A stretch of 64,000 nt of DNA from Pseudomonadota bacterium (GTDB taxonomy: Bacteria > Pseudomonadota > Gammaproteobacteria > UBA1113): positions 1 through 64,000 of the forward strand of contig JAJXUV010000006.1 of assembly GCA_021782495.1 (NCBI GenBank), given 5' to 3'. Below the pieces are notes generated by a model. The model did not search any database. It was not told the origin of the DNA and saw nothing but the letters and a program-made list of their open reading frames with translations. Every line of letters starts with the position of its first letter. Positions within the stretch are counted from its first letter, which is position 1. A program made the position numbers and the translations under genes. Shown piece by piece: positions 9,416 to 17,802 of this stretch.

Positions 9416-11128
9416 ATGTCGAAAAAAATTTACGTATTGCCTCCCATGGTTGCTAATTTAATTGCGGCGGGTGAAGTGATTGAAAGGCCGGCCTCAGTGG
9501 TTAAAGAATTGTTGGAAAATAGTTTGGATGCCAAGGCCCGGCGCATTCAAATCGATGTTGAAAAAGGCGGCTTGCAATTGATTCGTGTTCGTGATGATGG
9601 AGTAGGGATGATCAAAGACGATTTGATGCTAGCACCAGAACCGCATGCTACCAGTAAAATCAAAACAGCACAAGATTTAGAAAGAATCGATACACTGGGA
9701 TTTAGAGGCGAGGCTTTGGCTAGTATCGACAGCATTGCGCATTTGGCGATTACGTCTTTGGCCGAAGGAGAACAAACGGCTTGGAAATTGTATCGAAGAG
9801 TGGATGCGAAGGAATACACTTTAGAGCCCGCTGCGCATCCCATTGGTACCACCGTCGAAGTCAGTGAATTGTTTTGTTATGCTCCTGTGCGACGTAAATT
9901 TTTACGTTCTGAAAAAACCGAGTATTTGGCTTTAGAAGACACGGTGAAACGTATGATGTTATCGACTTTTGATGTGGGTTTTGTGTTAAGACACAATCAA
10001 CGCTTAGTTGCACAAGTGCGTGCAGGTCAAGGCGAAGCAGACCAAGACAAACGCGTGGCCGCCGTGTGTGGCGACACTTTCGTGAAAAATGCTTTGCATT
10101 TAGAGTCTCATTATGAAGGCATGCAATTGTGGGGTTGGTTGGGATTGCCAGGCTTTCACCGCAGTCAAAGCGATTTACAATATTTGTATATCAATGGCAG
10201 AATCGTCAAAGATAAAATATTGAATCACGCTATTCGAGCCGCGTATTTAGACAGCATCGAAGAAGGGCGTTATCCTTGCTATGTCTTGTATTTGACAATC
10301 GATCCCGAGGCTATCGATGTCAATGTGCATCCCACCAAACAAGAAGTGCGTTTTACCGATAGTCGTTTGGTGCATGAATGGCTGGTCATGACTTTGCGAA
10401 ATGCTTTGCAAGAGGCTGCTCAAGTTAAAATAGCGGTGGATGGAGAACCTTTTGCAGAGCATGTTGTAGAAGAAGAATCAATGGTAGTCTCTGCCGATCA
10501 TCAGCCGCATTATGCGACTTTTCCACGCTTGTCTACAAACCACACGGTGTATGCACCTGCTTTTGAAGACAATCCGCACAGTACCGATGAAATACTCGCT
10601 CTGTGTCACCAACATTATGCTTTATTGAAACGCGGCGATCAGGTCGGTTGGTTAGATTTTCAAAAATGCCATCAAAAAAATGTTTATGACAGATTATTGA
10701 GGGCTTTTCGGGGAGAGCCTTTAAAAGCACAATGGTTGTTGTTGCCGCAGACTTATCCTTTTAGCGGTTATGACGTGAGCACTAAATTCATCGTACAACA
10801 AAAATTAGTTCCTTTGGGGATCGTCTTCGATTGGGAAGATGGTATTTTAACCGTCCGGCAACTGCCTGCTTTATTACGCGATGGTTTAAACAGCGCGGTA
10901 TTTACAGCTTTTTTAAATGCGGCTTTGAGTGAGACAGAAGAGTCTACGCCTTGGTTGAATGCCATTGTGGATCACCTACAATGGCCTGCAGACTATTTTA
11001 AGAAAATGAGTTTCGAAGGACTTCGTAAATTGTGGTCCGAAGTAGCCTATGTTCCCGGGATTGAAGCCTGCATTCGTTGGGTTACTTTGGAGGATGTGCA
11101 GCAAGAAATGAATGAATGCACTGTTTAA
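9416..11128 (+). CDS. mutL: DNA mismatch repair protein MutL
   Basis: 570 residues, somewhat shorter than E. coli MutL (615). GHKL ATPase with ELLENSLDA (31-39, catalytic Glu34), DDGVG (60-64) and GFRGEA (95-100). The usual ARHATSKI reads PEPHATSKI (74-82), so the Arg before His is lost, an uncommon variation. The C-terminal dimer domain lacks the endonuclease DQHA motif, as in other methyl-directed MutL proteins. Its last 47 bases overlap the 3' end of miaA on the other strand. Confidence 0.95.
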   Translation: MSKKIYVLPPMVANLIAAGEVIERPASVVKELLENSLDAKARRIQIDVEKGGLQLIRVRDDGVGMIKDDLMLAPEPHATSKIKTAQDLERIDTLGFRGEALASIDSIAHLAITSLAEGEQTAWKLYRRVDAKEYTLEPAAHPIGTTVEVSELFCYAPVRRKFLRSEKTEYLALEDTVKRMMLSTFDVGFVLRHNQRLVAQVRAGQGEADQDKRVAAVCGDTFVKNALHLESHYEGMQLWGWLGLPGFHRSQSDLQYLYINGRIVKDKILNHAIRAAYLDSIEEGRYPCYVLYLTIDPEAIDVNVHPTKQEVRFTDSRLVHEWLVMTLRNALQEAAQVKIAVDGEPFAEHVVEEESMVVSADHQPHYATFPRLSTNHTVYAPAFEDNPHSTDEILALCHQHYALLKRGDQVGWLDFQKCHQKNVYDRLLRAFRGEPLKAQWLLLPQTYPFSGYDVSTKFIVQQKLVPLGIVFDWEDGILTVRQLPALLRDGLNSAVFTAFLNAALSETEESTPWLNAIVDHLQWPADYFKKMSFEGLRKLWSEVAYVPGIEACIRWVTLEDVQQEMNECTV

Positions 11129-12035
11129 TCTCGCTTAGAAAATTATCTTGAGTAGGATCAAACCATTGTACTTCAGGCCAGGATCGCAACCAAGTCAATT
11201 GTCTTTTGGCCAATTGTCGTGTGGCAATGATCGCTTTATCGCGCATGGTCGTATAATCACACTCACCCTCTAAATAATGCCATACTTGTCGATACCCCAC
11301 TGCACGCATGGCAGGCAAGTTTGCATGTAAAGCGGGATTTTGCTTTAAGGTAGCCACTTCTTCTACGAAGCCTTTTTGCAACATGGTGTCAAACCGTTCT
11401 GCAATGCGTTCGTGTAAAATGGCGCGATCTTGGGGCGCAATGGCAAGGGTTAAGATCTGATGCGAATGCTGTGCCAAGCCTTTTTTGGGTTCAGAAAACC
11501 AATCGCTTTGTGCTTGACCCGTTAAATAATAAATTTCCAAAGCGCGTTGTAGCCGTTGAGGATCGTTCACATGAATGCGTTCTGCGGCTTTGGGATCGAT
11601 TTCTTTTAAGCGTTCGTGCAAGGCAGCCCAACCCCGTTTTTGTGCTTCTGCCAAAATCGCTTCGCGCACAGCCGGTGAAGCCGTCGGCAATTCAGATAAA
11701 CCATACAGTAAGGCTTTTAAATACAACATTGTTCCGCCGACTAAGAAAGGAAGGTGTGCGCGTGCTTCAATGGCTTGAATCGCCTCTTTGGCGCGTACAC
11801 AAAATTGGCCTGCGGAAAAAGGGATGTCGGGTTCTAAAATATCAATTAAGTGATGCGGAACTGTATTTAATTCTGCAAGAGAAGGTTTGGCCGTACCAAT
11901 ATTTAAATGTTTATAAATCAGCGCAGAATCGACATTGACAATTTCAGCTTTAAATTCTGGACCTAGGGCTAACGCTAAGGCGGATTTACCACTGGCCGTA
12001 GGGCCAGTGATAATCACGAGTTTGTTATGCGACAT
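11082..12035 (-). CDS. miaA: tRNA dimethylallyltransferase
   Basis: 317 residues from the ATG at 12035; an in-frame extension to 12164 lies inside the outer-membrane protein gene and is not credible. MiaA prenylates A37 of UNN-decoding tRNAs. It has P-loop GPTASGKS (11-18), the family Asp (NVDSALIYKHLNIGTAKP), VGGTMLY, and the C-terminal RQLAKRQLTWLR. The start codon lies inside the last codons of the upstream omp gene (11-base overlap), so translation is probably coupled to that abundant transcript. hfq, the usual next gene, is absent. Convergent 47-base overlap with mutL. Confidence 0.93.
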   Translation of the reverse strand: MSHNKLVIITGPTASGKSALALALGPEFKAEIVNVDSALIYKHLNIGTAKPSLAELNTVPHHLIDILEPDIPFSAGQFCVRAKEAIQAIEARAHLPFLVGGTMLYLKALLYGLSELPTASPAVREAILAEAQKRGWAALHERLKEIDPKAAERIHVNDPQRLQRALEIYYLTGQAQSDWFSEPKKGLAQHSHQILTLAIAPQDRAILHERIAERFDTMLQKGFVEEVATLKQNPALHANLPAMRAVGYRQVWHYLEGECDYTTMRDKAIIATRQLAKRQLTWLRSWPEVQWFDPTQDNFLSEIKQCIHSFLAAHPPK

Positions 12036-13137
12036 CGAGCTGCAAGCGTGCATAAGGACCTTGCATAAAGAAATCAGTGTATTGCGTGGAAGTCCCGATA
12101 GTCGTATCAAGGGTATTATTGGCGATGGCATTAAAGTAATTGGTGACTTGATAACCCAATTCAAATCCCAAACTATAGCCTTGATCTAGGTAAGTGTGAT
12201 AAGCAGCTGCCCATTTGGCATCGGCTTCGGGTACCACACGCGTACTGGTATCTACCTCATGTTCGGCTGTCGTTTCCGTAAGGATAGTAGGCACTTGTTG
12301 TGCGTCGTCAGTAAAGTTCTCATAGTCGTTACTCGCATCTACTTTGCCCGCCAATAAAGAAACGCCCAGTGTGCCTTTTAAGGAAAAACCACGACCTAAA
12401 TTGAAGGCGGCATCCGAGCCTAGACGAGGGCCTATGCCTTGGAAATTGGATTTTATCGTTTGATCGCCCTCTGAATAAACTGTTAGCGCACTGCTGCTCG
12501 CCCTTTCTATGTTAATAACGGGCCCTATATTAAGATATTCAGCGCTTGCTTTGTAATTGATGTAAGCATAACGCAGACCCGCAAAAGGATGCAGATCCAC
12601 ACGACGACCCACCGTAATCAATTGACCAAAGGTCAAATCGACTGCATCGTAATTGGTTGATACTTTGCCTTTTGCTTCAGTAAAAGTCGTGGTTTGGCGT
12701 AAAATTCTGCCTCTACCATCCCCCATAGGACTGAGCGTTGTAAATTCACCATCGTCCGCATCCACGCTATTGCTGTCAGAGGTATTCAATTGTGTAAAGG
12801 CCAAAGTCACATCACGTCCCTCGCCTGGGAAGTGATAAGTGACATCCACGCCCCAACCCCAATCGTTGTCTAAACCCACAGCAAAAGTTTTAGATGGAAT
12901 ATCGTTTATGGTAGGACTACCATTCGTTGTTGTTGTAAAGCTGCCGTAAGCATAATTAAAATCATTGTTCGGTTGAAAGTAGTTTGCTTGCGCACCGAAA
13001 GTCCAATACCCGTCCTGATGTGGAGCGATTAAATTAACGCCTGAAGCAGTAGGCAATTCCATCTCGTTCGCATGTCCTGCAAAAACATTGAAGCCGCTTA
13101 AAAGAGTGATTAAAGCTAGGGTAATTTTCTTAGTCAT
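12025..13137 (-). CDS. Legionella-type major outer-membrane protein, copy 1
   Basis: 370 residues. The signal peptide ends at NVFA before GHANE. The rest shows alternating beta-strands typical of the Legionella MOMP/Lpg1974-type porin family. The first half (residues about 30-135) is nearly identical in protein and DNA to copies 2 and 3, while the region about 140-300 diverges, so the gene is mosaic. It ends in RLQLDVA; the final residue is Ala rather than the aromatic residue usual for BAM substrates, and this holds for copies 2-4 except for minor changes. GGGAGTG precedes the ATG. Likely a porin or adhesin; substrate unknown. Confidence 0.9.
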   Translation of the reverse strand: MTKKITLALITLLSGFNVFAGHANEMELPTASGVNLIAPHQDGYWTFGAQANYFQPNNDFNYAYGSFTTTTNGSPTINDIPSKTFAVGLDNDWGWGVDVTYHFPGEGRDVTLAFTQLNTSDSNSVDADDGEFTTLSPMGDGRGRILRQTTTFTEAKGKVSTNYDAVDLTFGQLITVGRRVDLHPFAGLRYAYINYKASAEYLNIGPVINIERASSSALTVYSEGDQTIKSNFQGIGPRLGSDAAFNLGRGFSLKGTLGVSLLAGKVDASNDYENFTDDAQQVPTILTETTAEHEVDTSTRVVPEADAKWAAAYHTYLDQGYSLGFELGYQVTNYFNAIANNTLDTTIGTSTQYTDFFMQGPYARLQLDVA

Positions 13138-13194
13138 TTTATACGCACTCCCTAATTAAAATTAAAAAAATCAGCGCATCCTCAAGGAAGATTT

Positions 13195-13224
13195 ATCTTA
13201 TCAATACATTAATCTCTAACGCAA
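13195..13224 (-). promoter_or_regulatory. Candidate promoter for omp copy 1
   Basis: On the minus strand TTGCGT, 18-base spacer, TAAGAT. It is about 60 bases before the ATG at 13137. Confidence 0.3.
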
Positions 13225-13321
13225 GAGACAGGAAAAAAGAGCAGTATTCTTTGTTTTGTTCTTATAATAAACAAAAAATAAAAACTTTTGCAAAAAAACA
13301 CACTTTTTTACAAAAAAAATG

Positions 13322-13350
13322 TTGTTCTAAAGTTTTTTTTGAGATAGGAT
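13322..13350 (+). promoter_or_regulatory. Candidate promoter for omp copy 2
   Basis: TTGTTC, 17-base spacer, TAGGAT. The resulting leader would be about 175 bases, long enough to be regulatory. Weak match, so tentative. Confidence 0.28.
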
Positions 13351-13531
13351 GGTTTATGCAGTGTGTCAGAATGCAATTGTTTTTTATCACTGTATGTGAA
13401 TTTTGTCGATCAATGTTTCAGAAAGTCTTAGCGGAAAGGATGAAACATCCAATCGATTGGTAGTCTTGGGTGCGCGTGAGAAATCGTTGCTGCACCCAGA
13501 TTGAAGCAAATTTAAAAAGGAAAGAGAGATA

Positions 13532-14635
13532 ATGTTAAAAAAATTAACTTTTTGTTTGATGGCTGTTTTGGGCGGAGCAAGTGCTTTTGCAGGGCATATG
13601 AATGAAGCAATGCCTGCTGCTTCGGGCGTTAATTTAATCGCTCCACATCAGGATGGATATTGGACTTTCGGTGCGCAAGCAAACTACTTTCAACCGAACA
13701 ATGATTTTAATTATGCTTATGGCAGCTTTACAACAACAACGAATGGTAGTCCTACCATAAACGACATTCAATCTAAAACTTTTGCTGTGGGTTCAGACAA
13801 CGATTGGGGTTGGGGTGTGGATGTCACTTATCATTTCCCAGGCGAGGGACGTGATGTGACTTTGGCCTTTACACAATTGAATACCTCTGACAGCAATAGC
13901 GTAGAAGTGGGTGATGGTGAGTTTGCAACGATCAATCCTATGCTGAGTGGAAGATCTAGTGGTAAGGGCAACCCTTTCGGACTAGAGACTGCCTTCGGGG
14001 AAGCTGAGGGTAAAGTGGATACCAATTACGATGCAGTCGATTTGACCTTTGGTCAATTGATTACGGTGGGTCGTCGTGTGGATCTGCATCCTTTTGCGGG
14101 TCTGCGTTATGCTTACATCGATTACAAAGCCACGGGAGAGTATTCTAATTTCCCATTAATAGATCCAACAATAAATAATGAATTGGTGGGTGAGCAAACC
14201 CTCAAATCCAATTTCCAAGGTGTGGGCCCTCGTTTGGGGTCTGATGCCATGGTGAATTTGGGCAGTGGTTTTTCCTTAAAAGGCACACTGGGCGTTTCTT
14301 TGTTGGCAGGCAATATCGATGCTGAGGACAGTGCTTCGATCAGTAGTATTACTGTCTCTGGTAGTTCTTTGACTGTCAATTCTATAGCGACCAGTGATCA
14401 CGATGTTGACACCAGTATGCGCGTTGTGCCAGAAGCCGATGCTAAGTTGGCTGCGATGTACCACACGGAGTTCAACCAAGGTTATGGGGTTGGTTTTGAA
14501 GTAGGTTACCAAGTGACCAATTACTTTAATGCCATCGTCAACAATACTGTGGATGATACTGTGTCTACCTCGACGCAATACACCGATTTCTTTATGCAAG
14601 GTCCTTATGCACGCATTCAATTGGATGTGGCATAG
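13532..14635 (+). CDS. Legionella-type major outer-membrane protein, copy 2
   Basis: 367 residues. AAGGAAAGAGAG precedes the ATG. Signal peptide ends at ASAFA before GHMNE. Its mature protein is identical to copy 3, and its N-terminal third nearly identical to copy 1. Repeated family features are GVNLIAPHQDGYWTFGAQ, YHFPGEGRDVTLAFTQL, VDLHPFAGLRYAY, GVGPRLGSDA and a C-terminal FFMQGPYARIQLDVA. Followed by a strong intrinsic terminator. Presumably a beta-barrel porin of the outer membrane. The divergent upstream region suggests expression separate from copy 1. Confidence 0.9.
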   Translation: MLKKLTFCLMAVLGGASAFAGHMNEAMPAASGVNLIAPHQDGYWTFGAQANYFQPNNDFNYAYGSFTTTTNGSPTINDIQSKTFAVGSDNDWGWGVDVTYHFPGEGRDVTLAFTQLNTSDSNSVEVGDGEFATINPMLSGRSSGKGNPFGLETAFGEAEGKVDTNYDAVDLTFGQLITVGRRVDLHPFAGLRYAYIDYKATGEYSNFPLIDPTINNELVGEQTLKSNFQGVGPRLGSDAMVNLGSGFSLKGTLGVSLLAGNIDAEDSASISSITVSGSSLTVNSIATSDHDVDTSMRVVPEADAKLAAMYHTEFNQGYGVGFEVGYQVTNYFNAIVNNTVDDTVSTSTQYTDFFMQGPYARIQLDVA

Positions 14636-14690
14636 TTTCTTGATTTAAAGAGAAGCGATTTAAACGCCGGGCTAAAGTCCGGCGTTTTTT
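13583..14690 (+). repeat. Direct repeat unit 1 of the omp duplication
   Basis: From the end of the signal-peptide codons through the terminator, this block matches 14779-15886 at an offset of 1196 bases. By eye I find differences only near the 5' end (within about 13626-13657); about 1.03 kb after 13657 appears identical. The flanks on both sides differ. Confidence 0.9.
14663..14690 (+). terminator. Intrinsic terminator after omp copy 2
   Basis: AACGCCGG arms (14663-14670 and 14679-14686) around a short loop, then a T run. Identical to the one after copy 3. Confidence 0.9.
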
Positions 14691-14724
14691 ACTTTTGAAC
14701 TATTCATCTAGGAGGGCGTGTGTC

Positions 14725-15831
14725 ATGAAAAAAACAATTTCCATGGTTTTGTTAGGACTGGGGTTAGTCAGTGCTTCCGCTTTTGCAGGGCATATGAATG
14801 AAGCAATGCCTGCTGCTTCGGGTGTGAATCTAATCGCTCCACATCAGGATGGGTATTGGACTTTCGGTGCGCAAGCAAACTACTTTCAACCGAACAATGA
14901 TTTTAATTATGCTTATGGCAGCTTTACAACAACAACGAATGGTAGTCCTACCATAAACGACATTCAATCTAAAACTTTTGCTGTGGGTTCAGACAACGAT
15001 TGGGGTTGGGGTGTGGATGTCACTTATCATTTCCCAGGCGAGGGACGTGATGTGACTTTGGCCTTTACACAATTGAATACCTCTGACAGCAATAGCGTAG
15101 AAGTGGGTGATGGTGAGTTTGCAACGATCAATCCTATGCTGAGTGGAAGATCTAGTGGTAAGGGCAACCCTTTCGGACTAGAGACTGCCTTCGGGGAAGC
15201 TGAGGGTAAAGTGGATACCAATTACGATGCAGTCGATTTGACCTTTGGTCAATTGATTACGGTGGGTCGTCGTGTGGATCTGCATCCTTTTGCGGGTCTG
15301 CGTTATGCTTACATCGATTACAAAGCCACGGGAGAGTATTCTAATTTCCCATTAATAGATCCAACAATAAATAATGAATTGGTGGGTGAGCAAACCCTCA
15401 AATCCAATTTCCAAGGTGTGGGCCCTCGTTTGGGGTCTGATGCCATGGTGAATTTGGGCAGTGGTTTTTCCTTAAAAGGCACACTGGGCGTTTCTTTGTT
15501 GGCAGGCAATATCGATGCTGAGGACAGTGCTTCGATCAGTAGTATTACTGTCTCTGGTAGTTCTTTGACTGTCAATTCTATAGCGACCAGTGATCACGAT
15601 GTTGACACCAGTATGCGCGTTGTGCCAGAAGCCGATGCTAAGTTGGCTGCGATGTACCACACGGAGTTCAACCAAGGTTATGGGGTTGGTTTTGAAGTAG
15701 GTTACCAAGTGACCAATTACTTTAATGCCATCGTCAACAATACTGTGGATGATACTGTGTCTACCTCGACGCAATACACCGATTTCTTTATGCAAGGTCC
15801 TTATGCACGCATTCAATTGGATGTGGCATAG
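14725..15831 (+). CDS. Legionella-type major outer-membrane protein, copy 3
   Basis: 368 residues from ATG 14725, which has a perfect AGGAGG at 14710-14715; an upstream in-frame ATG at 14695 is poorly placed. The signal peptide (MKKTISMVLLGLGLVSASAFA) differs from that of copy 2 and resembles that of copy 4, yet the mature protein is identical to copy 2. A swap of the body of one gene into another (gene conversion) explains this better than simple duplication. Separated from copy 2 by its terminator and about 35 bases, so it may be transcribed by read-through or from a promoter within copy 2. Confidence 0.9.
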   Translation: MKKTISMVLLGLGLVSASAFAGHMNEAMPAASGVNLIAPHQDGYWTFGAQANYFQPNNDFNYAYGSFTTTTNGSPTINDIQSKTFAVGSDNDWGWGVDVTYHFPGEGRDVTLAFTQLNTSDSNSVEVGDGEFATINPMLSGRSSGKGNPFGLETAFGEAEGKVDTNYDAVDLTFGQLITVGRRVDLHPFAGLRYAYIDYKATGEYSNFPLIDPTINNELVGEQTLKSNFQGVGPRLGSDAMVNLGSGFSLKGTLGVSLLAGNIDAEDSASISSITVSGSSLTVNSIATSDHDVDTSMRVVPEADAKLAAMYHTEFNQGYGVGFEVGYQVTNYFNAIVNNTVDDTVSTSTQYTDFFMQGPYARIQLDVA

Positions 15832-15886
15832 TTTCTTGATTTAAAGAGAAGCGATTTAAACGCCGGGCTAAAGTCCGGCGTTTTTT
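14779..15886 (+). repeat. Direct repeat unit 2 of the omp duplication
   Basis: Second copy of the block at 13583-14690, including coding body, stop and terminator. Identity ends just past the terminator T run. Confidence 0.9.
15859..15886 (+). terminator. Intrinsic terminator after omp copy 3
   Basis: Same GC-rich hairpin and T run as at 14663-14690. Confidence 0.9.
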
Positions 15887-15952
15887 ATTTTTCAACCCTA
15901 TGCAAGGCCCTTATCCACGCATCCAACCGGATTAGGATTTCAGTTCGACAAG

Positions 15953-16438
15953 ATGAGAAATAGTACCTTGAAAAAAATGTTTAACGGTGTGGGTCCTCGC
16001 TTTGGGAGTGATGCTGAAGTCAAATTAGGCGAAGGGTTTTCCCTTCGAGGCCGGTTGGGCTTGTCTGCTTTAATGGGTTGACACTCTTTGGATAACAAAG
16101 TGGACGTCATAGTTTACAATCCCAATGGTACTATTAATACTTCAAATACTGGCTCTGTGGTTCTTGCAGATATCTCTGAAACACGTGTGACCGCAGAAAT
16201 TGATCGACGTTTGGCCTTGCATTATGGTTATGATTTTAATGCCACAACAAGTTTGAGCCTTGAATTGGGTTGGCAAGCCATTAATTACTTTAATGTCATT
16301 TCCGATCAACCGTCTGTGACTGATTTGATTGGCAATGGCAACAATAACAATAGTGGGTTGCCCAGTACGCATTATGCTGAGACTTCGAACTTTGGATTGC
16401 AAAGTCCATATGCAAGAGTTGATCTCAATATTGTTTAA
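15953..16438 (+). pseudogene. Broken C-terminal half of an omp family member
   Basis: The frame from 15953 reads GVGPRFGSDAEVKLGEGFSL, LGLSALMG, then an in-frame TGA at 16079-16081, and resumes with LDNKVDV to a normal family end (YARVDLNIV) at 16438. It aligns with the second half of copy 4 (GVGPRLGSDAQINLGPGFTI, LSALIGSQRVDN). The N-terminal half and signal peptide are missing. Just upstream, 15898-15935 holds a further decayed family C-terminus (MQGPYPRIQPD). An intrinsic terminator follows. A remnant that may serve as a recombination donor; expression as a protein is unlikely. Confidence 0.85.
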
Positions 16439-16452
16439 TCATTCATTGAAAC

Positions 16453-16484
16453 AAAAAAAGGGCAACAAAAGTTGCCCTTTTTTT
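16453..16484 (+). terminator. Intrinsic terminator after the omp pseudogene
   Basis: GGGCAAC arms with an AAAA loop, flanked by A7 upstream and T7 downstream. The symmetry means it could work in both directions. Confidence 0.9.
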
Positions 16485-16544
16485 GTTTGTTTATAGAAAA
16501 TCAGCTTGCAAATCAGTTTCAAATGGGTTAAAGTATTTTTGGTA

Positions 16545-16564
16545 TTTTACCACATGTGATAAAA
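16545..16564. promoter_or_regulatory. 20-bp palindrome upstream of omp copy 4
   Basis: TTTTACCACATGTGATAAAA is palindromic except for one base pair. It lies 21 bases before the ATG of copy 4, where a repressor could block initiation. No counterpart was seen before the other omp genes. Possible operator; the binding protein is unknown. Confidence 0.4.
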
Positions 16565-16585
16565 CTTTTATAAGGATATTCATTT

Positions 16586-17680
16586 ATGAAAACAAAAATT
16601 TCTTTAGTGCTCTTGGCTTTAGGTTTAAGTAGTACCTCTGTTTATGCAGGACATGCGGCAGAATCCTTACCTGTCTCCAATGATGTGAATCTGACCGCCC
16701 CAGACCAACCGGGCAGCTGGTCTTTTGGGGCAGAAGCGGTCTTGATGCAACCTACTAATAAGGCATTTAGCTATGCGAGTAGAATCAATGCGGCTAATAA
16801 AGGTGCAGAGAATGTTATTGAAGGCAGCGATAATCATTATTCGGTAGATGAAGATTACGATTGGTGGTTTGGTGCCGATATTACGTATCATTTCCCAGGC
16901 AACGGCCGTGACGTGACTTTAGCTTATGAAGGATTGCATGGTACTGACACCGAAAGCACCGCAGCAACACCTGAGTTTGGAGGCAGTAACGGTAATGTCG
17001 CTATTAACGTACTATTCAGTAGTTTTACTGGCTTACCGTATAGCGAGGCTGAAGGTAAAACGAAAACTGCTTATGATGCTGGTGATTTACTGTTTGGGCA
17101 AAAAATAGATGTAGGGCATCGCGTTCAGTTGCATCCATTTGTGGGTATCCGTTATGCGCATTTAGATCTGACAGATACGGGCGAATATTTTATTCCACAA
17201 TCTCCTCTATTTGACAATACGGGGGCAATGACTGAATCTGCTAAGTTGGAAAATAAATTTGATGGTGTTGGTCCTCGTTTGGGCTCTGATGCACAAATCA
17301 ATCTAGGTCCGGGTTTTACTATTCGCGCACGGTTAGGCTTATCTGCACTCATTGGTTCCCAACGTGTGGATAATGAGGCTTCTCTCTTGGTTCAGCCAGG
17401 CACAGAAGGGGGCGGCTCTATCCATGCCGAAAATAATAGCGATTCACAAACAAGGGTGATTCCTGAAATTGATGGTCGTTTAGGCTTGAATTATACAGCG
17501 CAATTAAATCCGGCAGCCGCCTTAGGTTTTGAATTGGGTTGGCAAGCAACCAACTACTTTAATGTAGTTTCGGATCAATACCCAGTGACATTGGGCCCAG
17601 TTAGTGCGGAGCATTACAGTAATGATTCGAATTTCGGTCTACAGGGTCCTTACGCACGTGTACAGCTCGATATTGCTTAA
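16586..17680 (+). CDS. Legionella-type major outer-membrane protein, copy 4
   Basis: 364 residues; AAGGA upstream of ATG. Signal peptide ends at TSVYA before GHAAE. It is the most diverged full copy: it keeps the family skeleton (DVNLTAPDQPGSWSFGAEA, YHFPGNGRDVTLAYEGL, VQLHPFVGIRYAH, GVGPRLGSDA, LQGPYARVQLDIA), but its loops differ from copies 1-3. The pseudogene just upstream is its closest relative in the second half. A separate palindrome in its leader hints at separate control. Terminated by a strong hairpin. Likely a beta-barrel porin. Confidence 0.9.
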   Translation: MKTKISLVLLALGLSSTSVYAGHAAESLPVSNDVNLTAPDQPGSWSFGAEAVLMQPTNKAFSYASRINAANKGAENVIEGSDNHYSVDEDYDWWFGADITYHFPGNGRDVTLAYEGLHGTDTESTAATPEFGGSNGNVAINVLFSSFTGLPYSEAEGKTKTAYDAGDLLFGQKIDVGHRVQLHPFVGIRYAHLDLTDTGEYFIPQSPLFDNTGAMTESAKLENKFDGVGPRLGSDAQINLGPGFTIRARLGLSALIGSQRVDNEASLLVQPGTEGGGSIHAENNSDSQTRVIPEIDGRLGLNYTAQLNPAAALGFELGWQATNYFNVVSDQYPVTLGPVSAEHYSNDSNFGLQGPYARVQLDIA

Positions 17681-17712
17681 TGCAATAAGCAAGCTGTATT
17701 TGCAATGAAGAA

Positions 17713-17742
17713 ATGGGGCCATTTTTATGGCCCCATTTTTTT
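17713..17742 (+). terminator. Intrinsic terminator after omp copy 4
   Basis: ATGGGGCCAT/ATGGCCCCAT arms (17713-17722, 17727-17736), TTTT loop, then a T run. Confidence 0.92.
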
Positions 17743-17802
17743 GAAGCTATTAAAAATGAAGAGAATTGTTTTGTTAAGTTGCATGTCCTTAAGTTCTATT
17801 TT

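Larger units (their letters stand above)
13138..13531. other. AT-rich divergent intergenic region between omp copies 1 and 2
   Basis: 394 bases without a convincing gene. It is rich in A and T runs and holds candidate promoters for both flanking omp genes. A 70-codon frame here (13251-13463) is low-complexity Lys/Phe and looks like chance. No tRNA or riboswitch fold was recognised. Confidence 0.6.

Noticed and set aside
13251-13463. 70-codon frame in the omp intergenic region
   Set aside because: Lys/Phe low complexity in AT-rich DNA, no ribosome-binding site.
16079-16081. Possible selenocysteine or readthrough TGA in the omp fragment
   Set aside because: The fragment lacks a start and signal peptide, and no selenocysteine insertion hairpin is apparent; simple pseudogene decay suffices.
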